Position numbers and translations under genes: made by a program
Notes under the pieces: model-generated
Seen by the model: the letters and a program-made list of their open reading frames with translations, nothing else
What the model was told of the DNA's origin: nothing
Database searches by the model: none
NCBI GenBank assembly: GCA_002104895.1
Contig: MCFG01000148.1
Span: forward strand, 1 to 64,000
DNA: 64,000 bases
Direction of reading: 5' to 3'
Origin: Anaeromyces robustus
Taxonomy: Eukaryota > Neocallimastigomycota > Neocallimastigomycetes > Neocallimastigales > Neocallimastigaceae
Shown here: piece after piece, positions 26,901-41,689 of the stretch
How the letters are laid out: every line of letters starts with the position of its first letter
How positions within the stretch are numbered: position 1 is the stretch's first letter

Positions 26901-27670
26901 TTTCAATTTATTTTGATTTTTATAATATAAATGGAATGAATTAGAAGAAAACCATTTTTTCAAACAATAATCTTCAAATATCTTAAATATTTGATCAAAT
27001 TTTTCTTTATCTTTTCTAATATCATTTTCAAGAAGCATTTCAAAAACAATATAATTTTTATTCGAAATTGAACATTCATAGAAGCTTGTATATTTACTCT
27101 TACAAAATTGATAGAAATACGAGTTTTTTCTATTAACAAATGATTTATGATTATCTTTAATAAATCATTTTTTAAATTTTTTATAAATGAAAACATAAGC
27201 TTTAACAGATCATCCTTACAAAAAAAATTGTTTTCTAAAAAGTATTTTAAAATTTCATCATCATGAGGAATTTTATCTTGAAAAATATTATAAAAAGAGT
27301 TATATAATTGTAAATTTTGTTTATTAGCTCCTTTTTTTATTAATAAATCAGCTATATTAAATTTCCTATTAATAATGGCTTCAAATAATGGTGAAGTTTT
27401 CTCATTATAATAATTTAAATCATTATACATATTAATAAAATAGTTTATTATATCAATGGATGTACTTTTACGAATAGCATATTGTAAAACATCAAATTGT
27501 GAACTCACATAAGAAATATCATTAATATGAATCTTATTTCCTGTAATATAATTCTGTAACTGAACAATATCATTGATTGCAATCAATCTTTTAATTTCTT
27601 TTCTTTTTTTTGGAAGATTTTTCTTTTTTAAAGATCTCATAACTGCTTTATCAAAATATTTATTTTCCAA
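23982..27670 (-). CDS. giant ankyrin-like repeat protein, four modules, with one frame change
   Basis: Two overlapping minus-strand frames, 27670 to about 27129 and about 27124 to 23982, make one coding unit of roughly 1,230 residues. The protein has four successive modules of about 290 residues. Each has a helical lead, an FDVLxYAI segment, a SIDIIxYxI helix, then an ankyrin-like unit (TPLxxAxxxNNFxIADLLIKKGA). Charged helical segments follow. Similar multi-module ankyrin-like proteins are numerous in dictyostelids; function unknown, presumably protein binding. Module alignment puts the frame change in an A6 run (T6 at 27124-27129): the N-terminal frame reads into HLLIEK, the other resumes with NSYFYQF. 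One extra A would join them. It may be a sequencing error or a recent pseudogene. No introns seen. Confidence 0.8.
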
Positions 27671-28137
27671 AATTCTTTTATTTTTACAAATTTAAAAATA
27701 AAAAGAAATCAAATAAAATGCGTATTAGTTAACTTTATAAATCAATAAATGAATTTAATAATTCTAGATGTACATTTCATTTTATTTATATATAAATTTA
27801 ATGAAAAAATGAATGTTATAGTTTATGTCTAAAAATACATTTTTTTTTTGGACATAAATAAATATTTAAAAAAACAAAAATATTAATTATAAATAAGTGC
27901 AAATATACATATCATAATGAAAATAAATAAATAAATACAGATAAATATATCAAAATTAAAATAAATAATATATATTACATATTATAATTTACAAAATTGG
28001 TATAAAAAAAAATAAAAAATAAATTATGTCCAACTTATTAATCATTATATAATAATAAAAACAATAAATTAGACGTTATTTTAATTATTTTATATCAAGT
28101 TATAAACTATTTTATCTTTAAAAAAAAATTATTTATT

Positions 28138-28276
<139 letters not shown>

Positions 28277-29222
28277 TACATTCATTCATTATATGGATTT
28301 ATAAATTTGTTTACCGTTTATCAAAAAAAAAAAAAAAACTATTTAATTAATCAATATTTTAATAAAATTTTTATATTAGAATAGAATAATATTAAAATAC
28401 TATTGTAATATATGAAATACAATATATTTATTATATTTATTTTAATTAAATACATTATATTAACTATATTAAAATATATAAATAATATATATAAATATAT
28501 TAATTTTAATTGATCTAATATAATTTAATTAAACGTTTTATAATAGAAAATACAAAATTTAAAAATTTAATAAAAAGGAAAAAATAACTTTTGGTGGTAG
28601 AGCGCAATGAAATAATAAAAAAGGTTAATAATAATTAATAACAAAATATTTATTACTTATTATTAATTATTAATTATTATTTATTATTTATGTTATTATT
28701 ATTTATGTTATTATTTATTATTAACAAAATAAAAATAATACCTTAATTAGTATTTATATTCTTATTTCACCAATAAACAATGTATAATATATCAATAAAT
28801 TGTTTAAAAAATTGTAATGAAAAGATTATTATTCAATTATTTCAAAATCCTAAATATATATATAGAAAAAAAAGGAAAAAAAAGAGAAGAAAAAAAAGTA
28901 ATTAGTTAAAATAAAAAAAAATAAATTATAATTGTTAATTATATATTTAAAAATTATAAAAATTCAATAATCTTTTTTTATTTCTTAGTAATAATATTAA
29001 TTAAAAATCATATTGATGACTTTTTTTTATTTAATACCTCTTGACTTTTGATTTCTATTATTGTTATTAATTTAATTAATATAATCCTACATAACAAAAA
29101 AAAAGATGCCTCTTTTTTTTTTTTTTTTTTTTTTATTTTTTTTAAATTGCTTTAGCCGTCATTTTAATTAAAAATTTAGGGTTATTAAAATATATTAACT
29201 TATTGTTATTATTTATTATTTA

Positions 29223-29367
<145 letters not shown>

Positions 29368-30931
29368 TATTATATTATATTATATTATATTATATTATAT
29401 TATATTATTATATGTCATTATCTTTAATAATAATTTATCATTGATTTATTCTAATTATCATAATCAAAATTTTGTCATGTCATTTACACATTAATTATCA
29501 CAGATAAAAAAAAAAGGTAGAAAAAAATCCAACTACATTTTAAACTTCAAAACAAAATTTTCTTTTATAATATTTAAAAACAATAAAAATAATAATAATA
29601 AAAAAAAAAAAAAACAAGGCATTTTATTTTTTAAAAGTATTACCATAAAAGGCAATTCTAAACAAAAATATTTTTTTGATTTTTTTAAATTTTTATTGAT
29701 TATCTTCAAAAATGCATTTTTATTAATTAAATAAATACTTTAAATTAATAAATAAATTAATATATAAATGAATGAATGAATATATAGAAATTAAATAAAA
29801 GATTTTAAACATTTTATATAAATAAGATTTAAAAATAATAACATATTAATTTAATATAAATTAATATTTATTTAAATAATAATTAAAGAATAATTAAAGA
29901 ATAATAAATAATAATTAAATAATAATTAAATAATAATAAATAATTAAATTATTAAAACCATAAAAAATTTATATTAAAAAAATTTACCCAAATTCTCCTT
30001 TTTTTTTTTTTTTTTTTATTATAAAAGAACAAGTTTAAAAAAAATATAAATTTAAATCTTAAAAAAAAAAAAAAAATAAAATAAAATAAAAAAAATAAAA
30101 TAAAATATATATAACTAATTATTATTAAAAAGAAATTAAACAATATTTATTTTTAATAGTAAGAATAATAATAAAAAAAATAAAAAAAAATTATCTATTC
30201 TTTAAAAATTATTTTTTTATCAATTGTATAAATTAATTTAAAAAGATAAAAAAATAATAACAAAAGATATTAACATCAATAAAATATATATAATAATAAA
30301 AATAAAAAAAGAAAAAGAAAAAGAATATAAATAATCAAATATAATAATAAAATAATACATAGAATTTCAAATAATAAAATATACTATAAAATATTTTTTT
30401 ATATTTAAAATAATATTTAGCTCAATCTTTCAATATTTAAAACTATAAATTATAACAACATATTTCCTTTAATCAATTTGAAGTCTTACTATTATAAATA
30501 AATATTGTTTAAACAAAACAAAACAAAACAAAGCATAAATAAAAAAAAATAAAAATAAAATAAAAAAAATAATAAAATAATAATATAAATATATATATTT
30601 AATACTTATATATTTCATTCCAATTTATATTATAATATCTTTATAAATATCAGACATTTATTTAAATAACTATACATTAAAATTTATTATTAATACATAA
30701 ATATTCTGTATATTATAATAATCACATAAATTTATATTTATAATAACCTTAACAATTCTTTACAATAGTAACGTCATAAATAGAATAGAAATCAAAATAT
30801 TTAAATAAAATAAAATTTATAATATAATATAATATAATATTTAATATAATATTGCTTAATATAACTTAATATAACTTAATATAAAAAAAAATACACTATA
30901 TATATATTATTAAACATAAAGTAATATAATA

Positions 30932-31300
30932 ATGGACATCGAAATATCAAACACTCTAAATACTCTAAATACTCCAAACACTCCTAATACAAAAAATGTA
31001 CATTTTGATAATAAAGGAAAAGGCATTGAAATAGATGAAACAGAAGAAAAAGAATCTTTAGTAAAAGATACCGAAGAAAAAATAAACTCTGAAGAAAATA
31101 CTAACAGTAGTAGCGAAGGTGAAAATGATAATACGGAAGAAATTAACGGTGATGACGATGAAGATGTAGATGATGATGATGATGGCGATATCAATGAAGA
31201 CGATGAATTTCAAAATGTCAAAGATAGACAAGAGGTAAAAAATAATGATAATAATAATAAAATAATAATTATATTTTTAAAATTTGATTCTTTTTTTTAT

Positions 31301-31331
<31 letters not shown>

Positions 31332-31449
31332 AAATTATAAGCAATATTTAAAAGTATAATTTGAATAATGATATAATAATATAATTATACAGTTTCAAAT
31401 TCTACTTAACTATATTTGCTTATTTCTTATTAATTTATTAAAATATATT

Positions 31450-31537
<88 letters not shown>

Positions 31538-31542
31538 TCTAT

Positions 31543-31597
<55 letters not shown>

Positions 31598-34188
31598 TAT
31601 ATTCTTCGTTATTATCATTTAGGCTATTAATGTAAGTCACCCATTCGGTCTTCGTCTTTGGAAGCCAGCTCTTTATAAAAAACATCGTTCTATTTTTACA
31701 ACTACTCATGAAGCTTTACACTCTGAACCAAATAAATCATATACAAAAGCTGAAATTTTCCTTTTCCCTGGTAATATTATTTGGGCAGTAACATTTGGTT
31801 GGATAGCTGCATTAACATATCTTTTTGTCGCTATAGTTTTATTAGGACCAATTTATATCTTTGTTTATCTTTTTGAAACTTTTATTAAACCACCACAAGC
31901 TATATCTCTTTCACCAAAACCTAAACAATCAACTCTTTTATATAAATATATTAGAGTAAGTTTTTTTTTTTTTTTTTTGAAAATAAAAATAATGAATTTT
32001 TAAATATTAATTTAATATAATATATATATTTTATTACAACATACATTCATAATATTATATATTTTTATGTATTAACAATAATATTATATATTTCATATTA
32101 TATATATATATTAATACTTTTATACTTTTATTTTTGTATTTATATATTTAAATTTTTCTATTTTTTTTATTTTTATTTTTATTATTATTTTTATTTTTAT
32201 TATTATTTTAATATATATTTATAGTTATTATTGGGTATTACTCATTATATTTTCTGGCCATTTGGAAAATATATTGAAAGAGTTAGAGGTAATTTTTCAG
32301 ATGATATCGATTACTATACAGCTATTAATGAAGAAGATAATGACAGATATAGAAATTTCTTTACTGATAATTCTAATGAAATTGTTGGAGATTACTCAAG
32401 AAAAAGAAATGAACATTTCGCTCATAAATATGGTACTGAAGAACAAGAAATTAAATGGAATATTAAAAAGATTTTCAGTTTAATTTTTAATAATGGTATT
32501 TCAGGATTCTTCTTTTACCTCTTCATGTACACTATTATTTCACCTATGCAATTAATAGTAGCTGGTATTTGTTGGATGTTTGTTGTATCTATTCCAATGA
32601 GTAAATTAAACTTTGTTCTTCTTAATCATATTTTAAATGAACCTCTTGAACTTTATGTTCATTCTTCTAATCCACCACCTTTCCAATTTAATACAATTTT
32701 CAAAAAGATTCATAAAAATGAAAATGAAGGAGCTGATGAAGAATCATTACTTCCTCTCGTTAATACACAATCTTCTACATCTTCTTCCACTGTTACTCCA
32801 CAAACCCCTGATTTCAATAGTAATTATCAAGTTTCTGGTCATTCAGAAATTATTCTTTGTACTTATCGTGCTATTGGTTTAAGATACTATAAATATACTT
32901 TTGGAGGTATTAATGTATTCTTCTTTAATTCTCTTCTTTTTGTGGTTTTTACACTTCTTGATGCCTATATTATTTCACCTGAAACTAATCAAACCGGTAT
33001 TGGTCATCCATTAGTAATTTTCTTTTCATCATTATTCTCAGTTATTCCATTAGCTTATTTCATTGGTATGGCTGTTTCTTCTATTACTGCACAAACTAAT
33101 TTAGCTCTTGGTGCTGTTATTAATGCTACTTTTGGTAGTATTATTGAAGTTATTCTTTATACTATTGCTTTAGCTGAAGGAAAAGCTAAAATTGTTGAAG
33201 GTTCTTTAATTGGTTCAGTTTTAACAGGTATTTTAGCTCTTCCAGGTATGAGTATGTTAACTGGTGGTATGAAAAGAAAAGAACAACGTTTTAATGCTAA
33301 AAGTGCAGGTGTTTCTTCTACTCTTTTAATTCTTTCCGTTATTGGTATTTTTACCCCAACCCTTTTCCAAAAATTTTATGGATCTTATAATTTAGAATGT
33401 GAAAGTTGTCCAGATAATCTTGGTACTTCATTTAATTCAACTTTATCTGATGCTAATACTATCATGACTCAATGTCGTAATTGTTATTTTAAACAACCAG
33501 ATCCATTAGATGATCCATTTTATCATTCTCATACTAAATATTTAGTTTGGATATGTGCTGTATCTTTAGTTTTAACTTATGGTGTTGGTTTATTATTTAC
33601 ACTTCGTACTCATGTAAAACAAATTTATGCTAAAACTAAAAAGAATAATCAAAAACGTAGATCCCGTTCAAGAACTCGTCGTAGTTCACGTTCACGTTCT
33701 CGTACTAATAAAAAACGTTTATCTAATTCTTCTGAACTTAATACTCCAACTCCAACAGCTACAACAAGTCAAAGTGCTACTGCTACTAGTAATAATTTAA
33801 GTCTTCGTGATGATGATGATGAAGATATTATTTATAATTCTTATGGAGAAATTATTAATAAAGAAAGTAATCTTAAATATGAATTTAATACACTTCTTAA
33901 TAGTAATAATTATCATCCTCATCATCGTTATGAAGAATTTGAAAGTACATCTTCTAATTCACCTGTTAGAAATGGAAGAGGTAAAATTCGTCGTAATAGT
34001 AGAAATAGAGAAGGTGATGATATAAGAAGAAGATTAAGAAGAAGAGAAGAAAGAAGTAGAGAAAATAACCAAGATATAATTTTACTTGAAAAATCACCAT
34101 CTTCTTCTACTCGTGATTTAAATAAAATGGAACCATTATTAGAAATTAATACTTCTACTACTAATAATAATAATACTAATTCTACAAC

Positions 34189-34255
<67 letters not shown>

Positions 34256-34903
34256 CCATTTACTGTTTTAAATATTCAAACAGAAGAACCATCCTCTGCA
34301 TTATCATATACACGTCATTCTTCATCAAAATCAAGAAATGATAATGCATCTATTATTTCTTATGATAGTGATAGTGATAGTGAAGATGAAGAAGTAGGAC
34401 ATGAAGCTCCAAGTTGGACAAAATTAGAAAGTGTTATTGTATTATTAGTTTCTACTATAGTTTTTTCATTATTAGCTGAAATTTTAATAGGTTCTGTAGA
34501 TGTGGTATTAAAAAGTATTAATTTAGATGAAAAATTCCTTGGTGTTACTTTATTTGCACTTGCACCAAATGTTTCTGAATTTTATAATGCTATAGCTTTT
34601 GCAATGTATGGTAATATTGCACTTTCATTAGAAATTGGTAGTGCTTATGCTACTCAAGTAGCTATGTTACAAATTCCAGCAATTATAGGTATATGTAGTT
34701 TACGTCAATTCATTATGGATTTACCACAAGAAAGTAATTTTGTTTTTACATTAATTTTCAGTAAATGGGATGTAGTAACTATTATTATTGGTGTATTCCT
34801 TCTTTCTCATGTTTATACTGAAGGTAAAAGTAATTACTTTAAGGGAGCTATGTTATTAATGGCCTATTTAGTATTTGTTATTTCTTATTACTTTATAGTT
34901 TAA
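30932..34903 (+). CDS. VNX1/CAX-type vacuolar cation/H+ exchanger
   Basis: Exons 30932-31234, 31623-31955 and 32225-34903 join in phase 0 to 1,104 residues. Exon 1 is acidic and soluble. Exon 2 holds HPFGLRLWKPALYKK and membrane segments around FGWIAALTYLFVAIVLLG. Exon 3 carries the exchanger core: first cation-binding repeat GAVINATFGSIIEV near residue 508 and second repeat SEFYNAIAFAMYGN near 996, followed by SLEIGSAYATQ. This arrangement with a long cytosolic loop fits the CaCA superfamily, VNX1-like branch, which exchanges Na+/K+ or Ca2+ for H+ at the vacuole. The loop contains an Arg/Ser-rich stretch, Asp runs and about 22 Asn. Intron 1 is largely a TTTA microsatellite. Ion specificity cannot be read from the sequence. 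Confidence 0.9.
31449..31600. repeat. TTTA microsatellite inside exchanger intron 1
   Basis: About 150 bp of TTTA units occupy the 3' half of intron 1, ending some 22 bp before the splice acceptor at 31622. Confidence 0.95.
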
Positions 34904-35187
34904 GTAAAAAAAAATTGAAAAAATAAAAAAAATTGAAAAAAAGATTGAAAAAAAAATAAAAAAAAAATAAAAAAAAAATAAAAAAAAAAAACAAATTAAT
35001 TAAAAAAAAAATTAAAAAAAAAAAAAAAAAAATATCAATATATATATAGTAGTAATAAAGCATATAAATTATAATAACAATAACAATAATAATAGTAATA
35101 ATAATAATAATCAATTTTCAATTATCAACAAAATATAAAATATTATTATCATTATATATTATTATTATTATTATTATTATATAAAAT

Positions 35188-35227
<40 letters not shown>

Positions 35228-36261
35228 AAGTTTTATTTATTTTTCTATGATATAAAGAAAATAATCCAAAGCTTTTTTTTTTTTAATTTATTATTATCTT
35301 ATCAAAGAAAAAAGAAGCAAAATTAAGAAAAAAGAAAATAATCATATACTATTAAAAATTAAAATTAAAATTAAAATTAAAAAAAAAAAAAAAAAATTAA
35401 AAAAAAATTAATAATAATAATGATTTCTATTTTTTTTTTTTTTTTTTTTTTTTTCATCTGTTGAAAACTATTAATTATTCTATAATAATTAATTAGTTTT
35501 ATTATATATTACTTTAAAAAAAAAAAAAAAAAAAAAAAAATTATTAAAAAGAAAAAAAGAAAAAAAAAAAAAATAGAAAAATTAACTGTATATATTAAAA
35601 CTTAAAAAAAAAATTAATAATAATAATAAATATTAATAAATAAATAAATAAAAAGAAAAGAAAAAAAAATTTTTTTTTGTTGTATATTATTGTATATTAT
35701 GTGTTTTATTATTTTTGTTTTGTTTTGTTATGTTTTTTTACAAATATAAATTCAAAGGAATAAAATATACACATAATATATATACATATAATATATATAT
35801 ATGTATTTATTCCTCTTTTTTTTTTTTTTTTTATTAATTTATAAATAGATTATGTTTATTTTATTTTGTTTTGTTATACTATATATTAGTATGTATATAT
35901 GTTATATGTTTTATATATATAAACCTGTATGTATATATATATAGTTTATAAATTACTATTTTCTAAAAGAAAAATATATATATATCTTAATAACATAAAA
36001 AAAATTATTATTAAATTTAAATTATAATAGTATCATTTTTATTATTAGTATAATAAAATAGAAATAAAAAATTAATTAATACTAAGTATAAATATATATA
36101 AATAAATAATACAATAATAAATTAAAAATTAGAATAAGCCCCCCTAATAATAAATAAAATAAATAAATAAAGATCATTAAAATAATAAAATAAATATTAA
36201 ATTAAAAAAATTTTCTTTATATAATATTATTAATTTATATATATATATAGATATATATATA
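34904..36261. other. convergent intergenic DNA
   Basis: 3' flanks of the exchanger (+) and SNAPC1-like (-) genes meet here. It is dominated by A and T homopolymers of 10-30 bp. The only odd stretch is AGCCCCCCTAAT at 36137-36148. No gene seen. Confidence 0.65.
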
Positions 36262-37500
36262 TTAACTAGATGATTCCTTTTCTAAAAATTGTATAGTTTT
36301 ATTTAAAAACTCTGTATCATTAAAATCAATGGTATCTAAATTTTTTAATGCTTTTTCAAGTTTTTCTTCTTCATTTTCTTCTTCTTTATTTTCTTCCTTT
36401 TCATTTTTCTCATTATGACTATTATTATTATCATTTTTATCATCTTCTACTTCTACTTCAACTTCTACTTCTACTTCTTTACTTTTTTCTTTAACCTTTT
36501 CCTTTTCCTTTTTATTTTTATTACTTAAAGGATTTAAAATATCATCATCATCATTATTATTATCATTATTAAATTTTTTATCCACATCCATATTAATATC
36601 ATTTTCAATACTTTGTAATAAATCATCAATTCCTTGATTTTCTTGAATTTCATGTTGTAAATTATTAATAATATCATCAATATTATTAAATTCAACTTCT
36701 TTTTCTTTTTCTTGTTCTTTTTCTTTACTATCTTTTGATTCATTTTTCTTTTTATTTTCTTTATTTTTATTTTCTTTATTTTTATTCTCTTTATTTTTAT
36801 TGTTCTGTTTTTCTTCCTTATTTTTCTTTTTAATTGAGGAAGAAGAAGAAGAAGATATATAATTTGTTTTTTCATTTATTTTAGCATTCTCATTATTATT
36901 TTCATTTTCATTTTCATTTTCATTTTCATTTTCATTTTCATTTTTACTTTCATTTTCATTTTCATTTTCCTCTTCTAATAATGAAGAAATTTCATTTATT
37001 GTATTTTCAAAATTATCTTCTTCCTCTTTTTCTTCTTGTAATAATGAAGAAAATTCATTTGTTGTATTTTCAAGTTGAAGTAATTCCTTTTTAATATTTT
37101 CAATTTCTAAATCATTTTCATCCTCTTCTAATTTATTATTATCAGAAATTGTTGGTTTTTCTGATAATAATAATGATAATTCATTTTTATTGTTGTTATT
37201 ATTGTTGTTGTTATTATCATTAGTATGATCATGTTGGTTGTTATCTTCTTTATCATTATCTTTATCATTATTATTTTTAATAATTTCATTATTATCATTA
37301 TTAAGAATTAGATTAGGTTTTAAAGTTGAACTATTATTGCTAAGTTTTACATCTTTAGATATATCAACGTTTATCTCACTAGAAATAATATCATCAGTAG
37401 TATTTGTTGATGTTGATGTTAATTTAATTTTTTTCTTTAATGGTATATCATTATCATTATTATTATCATTATTATTATTATCATAATTATTATTATCATA

Positions 37501-37554
<54 letters not shown>

Positions 37555-38114
37555 TACAGAAATATTATTATTTACAAAAATATTATTATTTACAGAACTA
37601 TTATTATCATTCTTATCATTCTTATCATTCTTATCACTTTGATTATTATTATTATCATTATTATTATCATTATTATTATTTTCTTTGGATAAAGATGAAT
37701 GTTTTCGTTTATTTAAACGTGAAATAGAATTTGATTTTTTTGGTATAATAATAGAATTTGTTGTTGATTCCATATTTACATTTTTTTCTTTTGTTTTTGT
37801 TTTTGATAAATCTTCTGATGTTAAAAATTCTTGATTGAAAGATGATATAATACTTTTATTAAATAATGATACTGAAGGTAAAAATTTAGTATTTATATTA
37901 GTAGTAGTAATAGTGGAAGTGGAAGTGGTAGTGAAAGTGGTAGTAGTAGTGGTGGTGGTGGTGGTGGTTTGAGTTGATGAATTTGATGGTGTTAAATCCA
38001 TACCTAATATTTCATGAATTTTATGTAAATCTAATGTTGTTGAATCATTTGCAGTATTGGTATTGGTATCTGAATTAGAAGAATCTAATAATGAATTATT
38101 ATTATTATTATTAT

Positions 38115-38150
<36 letters not shown>

Positions 38151-38752
38151 GAACAGTAGTATTATCAATAATAGTATTATTAGTACTATTATTAATTAAA
38201 TTATTATTATAATTATATAAATTGTAAGAAGAAAAAGAAGAAGAAGAAAGAGGTTTTTCTTCAAGATTTTTATATAAATTAAAATCAAATGGAGACGCCT
38301 CATCAACAAATGAACTTTCATTTGTAGTTTTAGTAATATTAGAAATAGAAGTTGTATTGCTAAGATTACTAATAGAATTAGTAGAATTAGTAATAATTGA
38401 AAGATTAGGATTAGAATTATTATTACTAGTATTACTATTACTAGTATTAGTATTATTAATATTATTATTATTATTATTAGTAGTAGTAGTAGTAGTATTA
38501 ACATTATTATAAGGTATAATTGGAAGAATAGAAGTAGTATTAGTGGTATCATATAAATTAGATGAAGATAGAATGGAATTTTCACCTTTTGAAATTTTTG
38601 AAATATCTGAAATATCTGAAATTTGTTGAATATCAAAATTAGATGAAAAAAGACTTGGATAAGTGGAATTATTTGATGTAGGTAATATTATATTATTTGA
38701 TTCATTTTTTGATTCATCTATTATATTATTATTTTCATTATTATTATTATTT

Positions 38753-38790
<38 letters not shown>

Positions 38791-40344
38791 TTCATCATCT
38801 TTTGCTGAATAATTTGAAAAAAGATCTAAATCTAAAGGTAAAGATTGTAAAGTAGAAGTTAAATCCTCTATTGAATTTAAATTATCATTACTAGAAGTTA
38901 AAATATTTAAATTTGAACTAATATCAATATTAGTATTGGTATCATTATTAGTATTAGTATCAGTGTTAATATTAGTATTGGTATCAGAATTGCCAATATT
39001 TATATTGATATCATTATTAGTGTTAGTATTGGTATCACTATTAATATTAATATTAATATTAGAATTGACAATAGAATCAATATCTGTATTAGTAGATGGT
39101 GTTGTTGTTGTTGATGTTGTATTAATTAAAGTATTATCACTTAGTAAAGGAGTATTAGTAACAGAAGTTGAAGTTGAATGAGGAGTAGAAACTTTTGGAG
39201 GTTGAGTTATAGAGTCAAATAAAGAAGAAGATAAAGATATATTATAATTATAATCTAAAGGAGAAAGAATAGATGACATAAATAAAGATTGAGGAGGTGG
39301 AGAAGAATTTTCAAATGATGATTGAATTTTATCAGAATCATAGGAAGAAGAAAAAGTAGAAGTTAAACTATGATTTTTCTTTCTTTTAGATTGTGTATTA
39401 AATAAATTACTAGAAGAACTAAGATTAGTTCGACTTGAATAAGAATGAAAACGGCCATGTCGATGATTATTATTTCTTACCATTCTACCCCATGTTTTTT
39501 CAGCCTTTTCCTGAAAATATATATATATATAATAATTATAATAGTAATAATTATAATAAAATTTAATAAAAAATATACATATATATATTTAATATATAAT
39601 ATATAATATTAATTTTTAGTATTAATATTAGTATTGGTATTAGTATTGGTATTAGTATTGGTATTAGTATTGGTATTAGTATTGGTATATTAGTATTGTT
39701 TAATTAATTAATTACCTTTACAGATAAGCCTTCTAAATCTTCATCTCTTAATTCTTCTTCTTCTTCTTCTTCTTCATCTTGTTCATAATTATGAATAAGA
39801 TCATCATCAACATCATCATCATGATCTTCATTATCTAATGAATGATTACGATGATATTTTTCAATTAATTTTTCTAAATATCCTTCATTATTTTCTAATT
39901 TATTTAAATTTAATGAATAACGATGTTGATAATAGGCTATATTACATAAATCATTTTCATTAATATCATCTAAAAAAGAAGATGAATCATTTTTTTCAAA
40001 TAAATTATTAGAAAAATTTAATTTCACTGATCGTTCCATATTTTTTATTCCATTCTTTTTTTTTAAATTTTCTTTTTCTTCAAAATATTCATTAAAATTA
40101 TTATTTAAATCCGTTAATTCATCATCTTTTATAATATCAAACTTTTATAATGAAATTATTATTATCAATTATTATTATAATATAATTATAAAAAAATAAA
40201 AATAAAAATAACAAAAAAAGAATATATATATATGTTAGTAAATAATTATATTATATAAAAAAAAATAATAATAATTTTCAATAATATCTTAATTATACTT
40301 GTAATATTATTATATAATTAATAATATGATATATTAATATTAAA

Positions 40345-40378
<34 letters not shown>

Positions 40379-41689
40379 TAATAATAAAATAATAATAATA
40401 AAAATAGAACTTACAAAATTAAATTTTTCTATATATTCCTGAATATTTTTTAAATCTCTTGATATACTTGATATTCTTTTTTTTAAAAAAAAAAAAATCA
40501 TGATTCATTTTCATAAATATTTTATATAGAATAGATAGATAAATAAAAAACATTTAAAATAAAATATATATATTTATGTATATGTATATGTAAAAGATAT
40601 ATGTAAGATGTAATTAATATATTAACATTGATATTATTATATTTATATCTATATTTATATATATAATATAAAATTATCTTAATAAATTATAATATATATA
40701 TATATACCTTTGTGTAAATTCTAATCCTTCTTGTCCTTTACAAAATGCAACAAATTCAAAAACATGGTCATATTTCATTTTATAAAAAATATACATGGTA
40801 TCATAAAGTTTATGTTTTTTAGCCCATTCATTAATATTACTTAATTTCATCCATACATCTTTATATATATATATGTTTATATTATTATTATTTATTTATT
40901 TATTGTTAAAATTTAATAAAATATATATATATATTTGAAATTTAAAATTTAATAAAAAAAATATTATATTTATTATTAAAAATAAAAAAAAAGAAAAAAA
41001 AAAATACATTGGGTAATTTTAATTAATATTTTAGGATAAGCATTAGGCTGGGTATAATAAAGCATAAATAATATATATAAATTTCCAATATCCATATAAG
41101 CATTATTAAACTGTATTAAATATGCTATTTTTAAACAAAATATATATATATTAAATTATAGAGATATAAGAAAGTAATATTAATTTATACATTTCAATAT
41201 ATAAAATATATATAATATATATACGAAAAAAATAATATATATATATATATAAAAGAAAATGGAATAAACATACAAATAGGTACTTCATATAAACCTAATA
41301 AAAAATTTTTTCGATAATTTTTATCTGTACAAGTAAATTGAATTAAAGAAAAATTCAATTCCTCCCATAATTTTACAAAATCTTTAAATTTTAAAGATTT
41401 TAACTTTTTATTATAAAATTTATTATAAATTTAATAATAAAATTTTAATATAATTATTATATTTTATATTTTATATTTTATATTTTATATTTTATATTTT
41501 ATATTTTATACTTTATATTATATATATGTATATATATACCTTAATAAATTCCTGTAACAAATATCTTATATCATCCTCTATCGCTTTTTTTTCAACTGCA
41601 ATATCACCAATAACAAGTGCTGGTGGTCTATAAATAGCTTTATTATTTACATTAGTGGTTGACGTTGTATTACTACTAAAATCACTCAT
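36262..41689 (-). CDS. SNAPC1 (SNAP43)-like snRNA-activating complex subunit with giant low-complexity tail
   Basis: Seven exons, 41540-41689, 41274-41403, 41008-41124, 40708-40858, 40415-40475, 39716-40141 and 36262-39510, join in phase to 1,427 residues. The N-terminal part matches the SNAPC1 domain: FKDFVKLWEELNFSLIQF, then LYILFMLYYTQPNAYPKI, then YDTMYIFYKMKYDHVFEF. These align in order with FEDFTELWRNMKFGTIF, LYLLYGLYNTQLCQPK and FDAAYIFRKLRLDRAFHF of human SNAP43. That subunit helps recruit RNA polymerases II and III to snRNA promoters. The last 1,080 residues are Asn, Ser, Thr, Glu and Lys runs with NENE and KENK repeats and a final acidic helix (EEKLEKALKNLDT). Human SNAPC1 is 368 residues. 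The start is the first ATG of exon 1. Assignment of the domain is fairly firm; the tail's role is unknown. Confidence 0.85.
39621..39690. repeat. 12-bp minisatellite in a SNAPC1-like intron
   Basis: About six copies of GTATTGGTATTA lie in the intron between exons 6 and 7. The reverse complement coding pattern also appears within exon 7 (Asn/Thr/Asp-rich), so it may have expanded from similar sequence. Confidence 0.8.
41455..41520. repeat. 7-bp ATATTTT minisatellite in SNAPC1-like intron 1
   Basis: About eight units of ATATTTT fill the middle of the intron between 41404 and 41539. Confidence 0.8.

Noticed and set aside
28585-28612. tRNA-like D-arm GGTGGTAGAGCGC
   Set aside because: No T-arm, anticodon stem or acceptor pairing follows within 70 nt, so it is at most a fragment.
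37238-39181. Open frames overlapping the SNAPC1-like tail on both strands
   Set aside because: Shadows of low-complexity codons; the minus-strand frame continuous with the SNAPC1 exons is the coding one.
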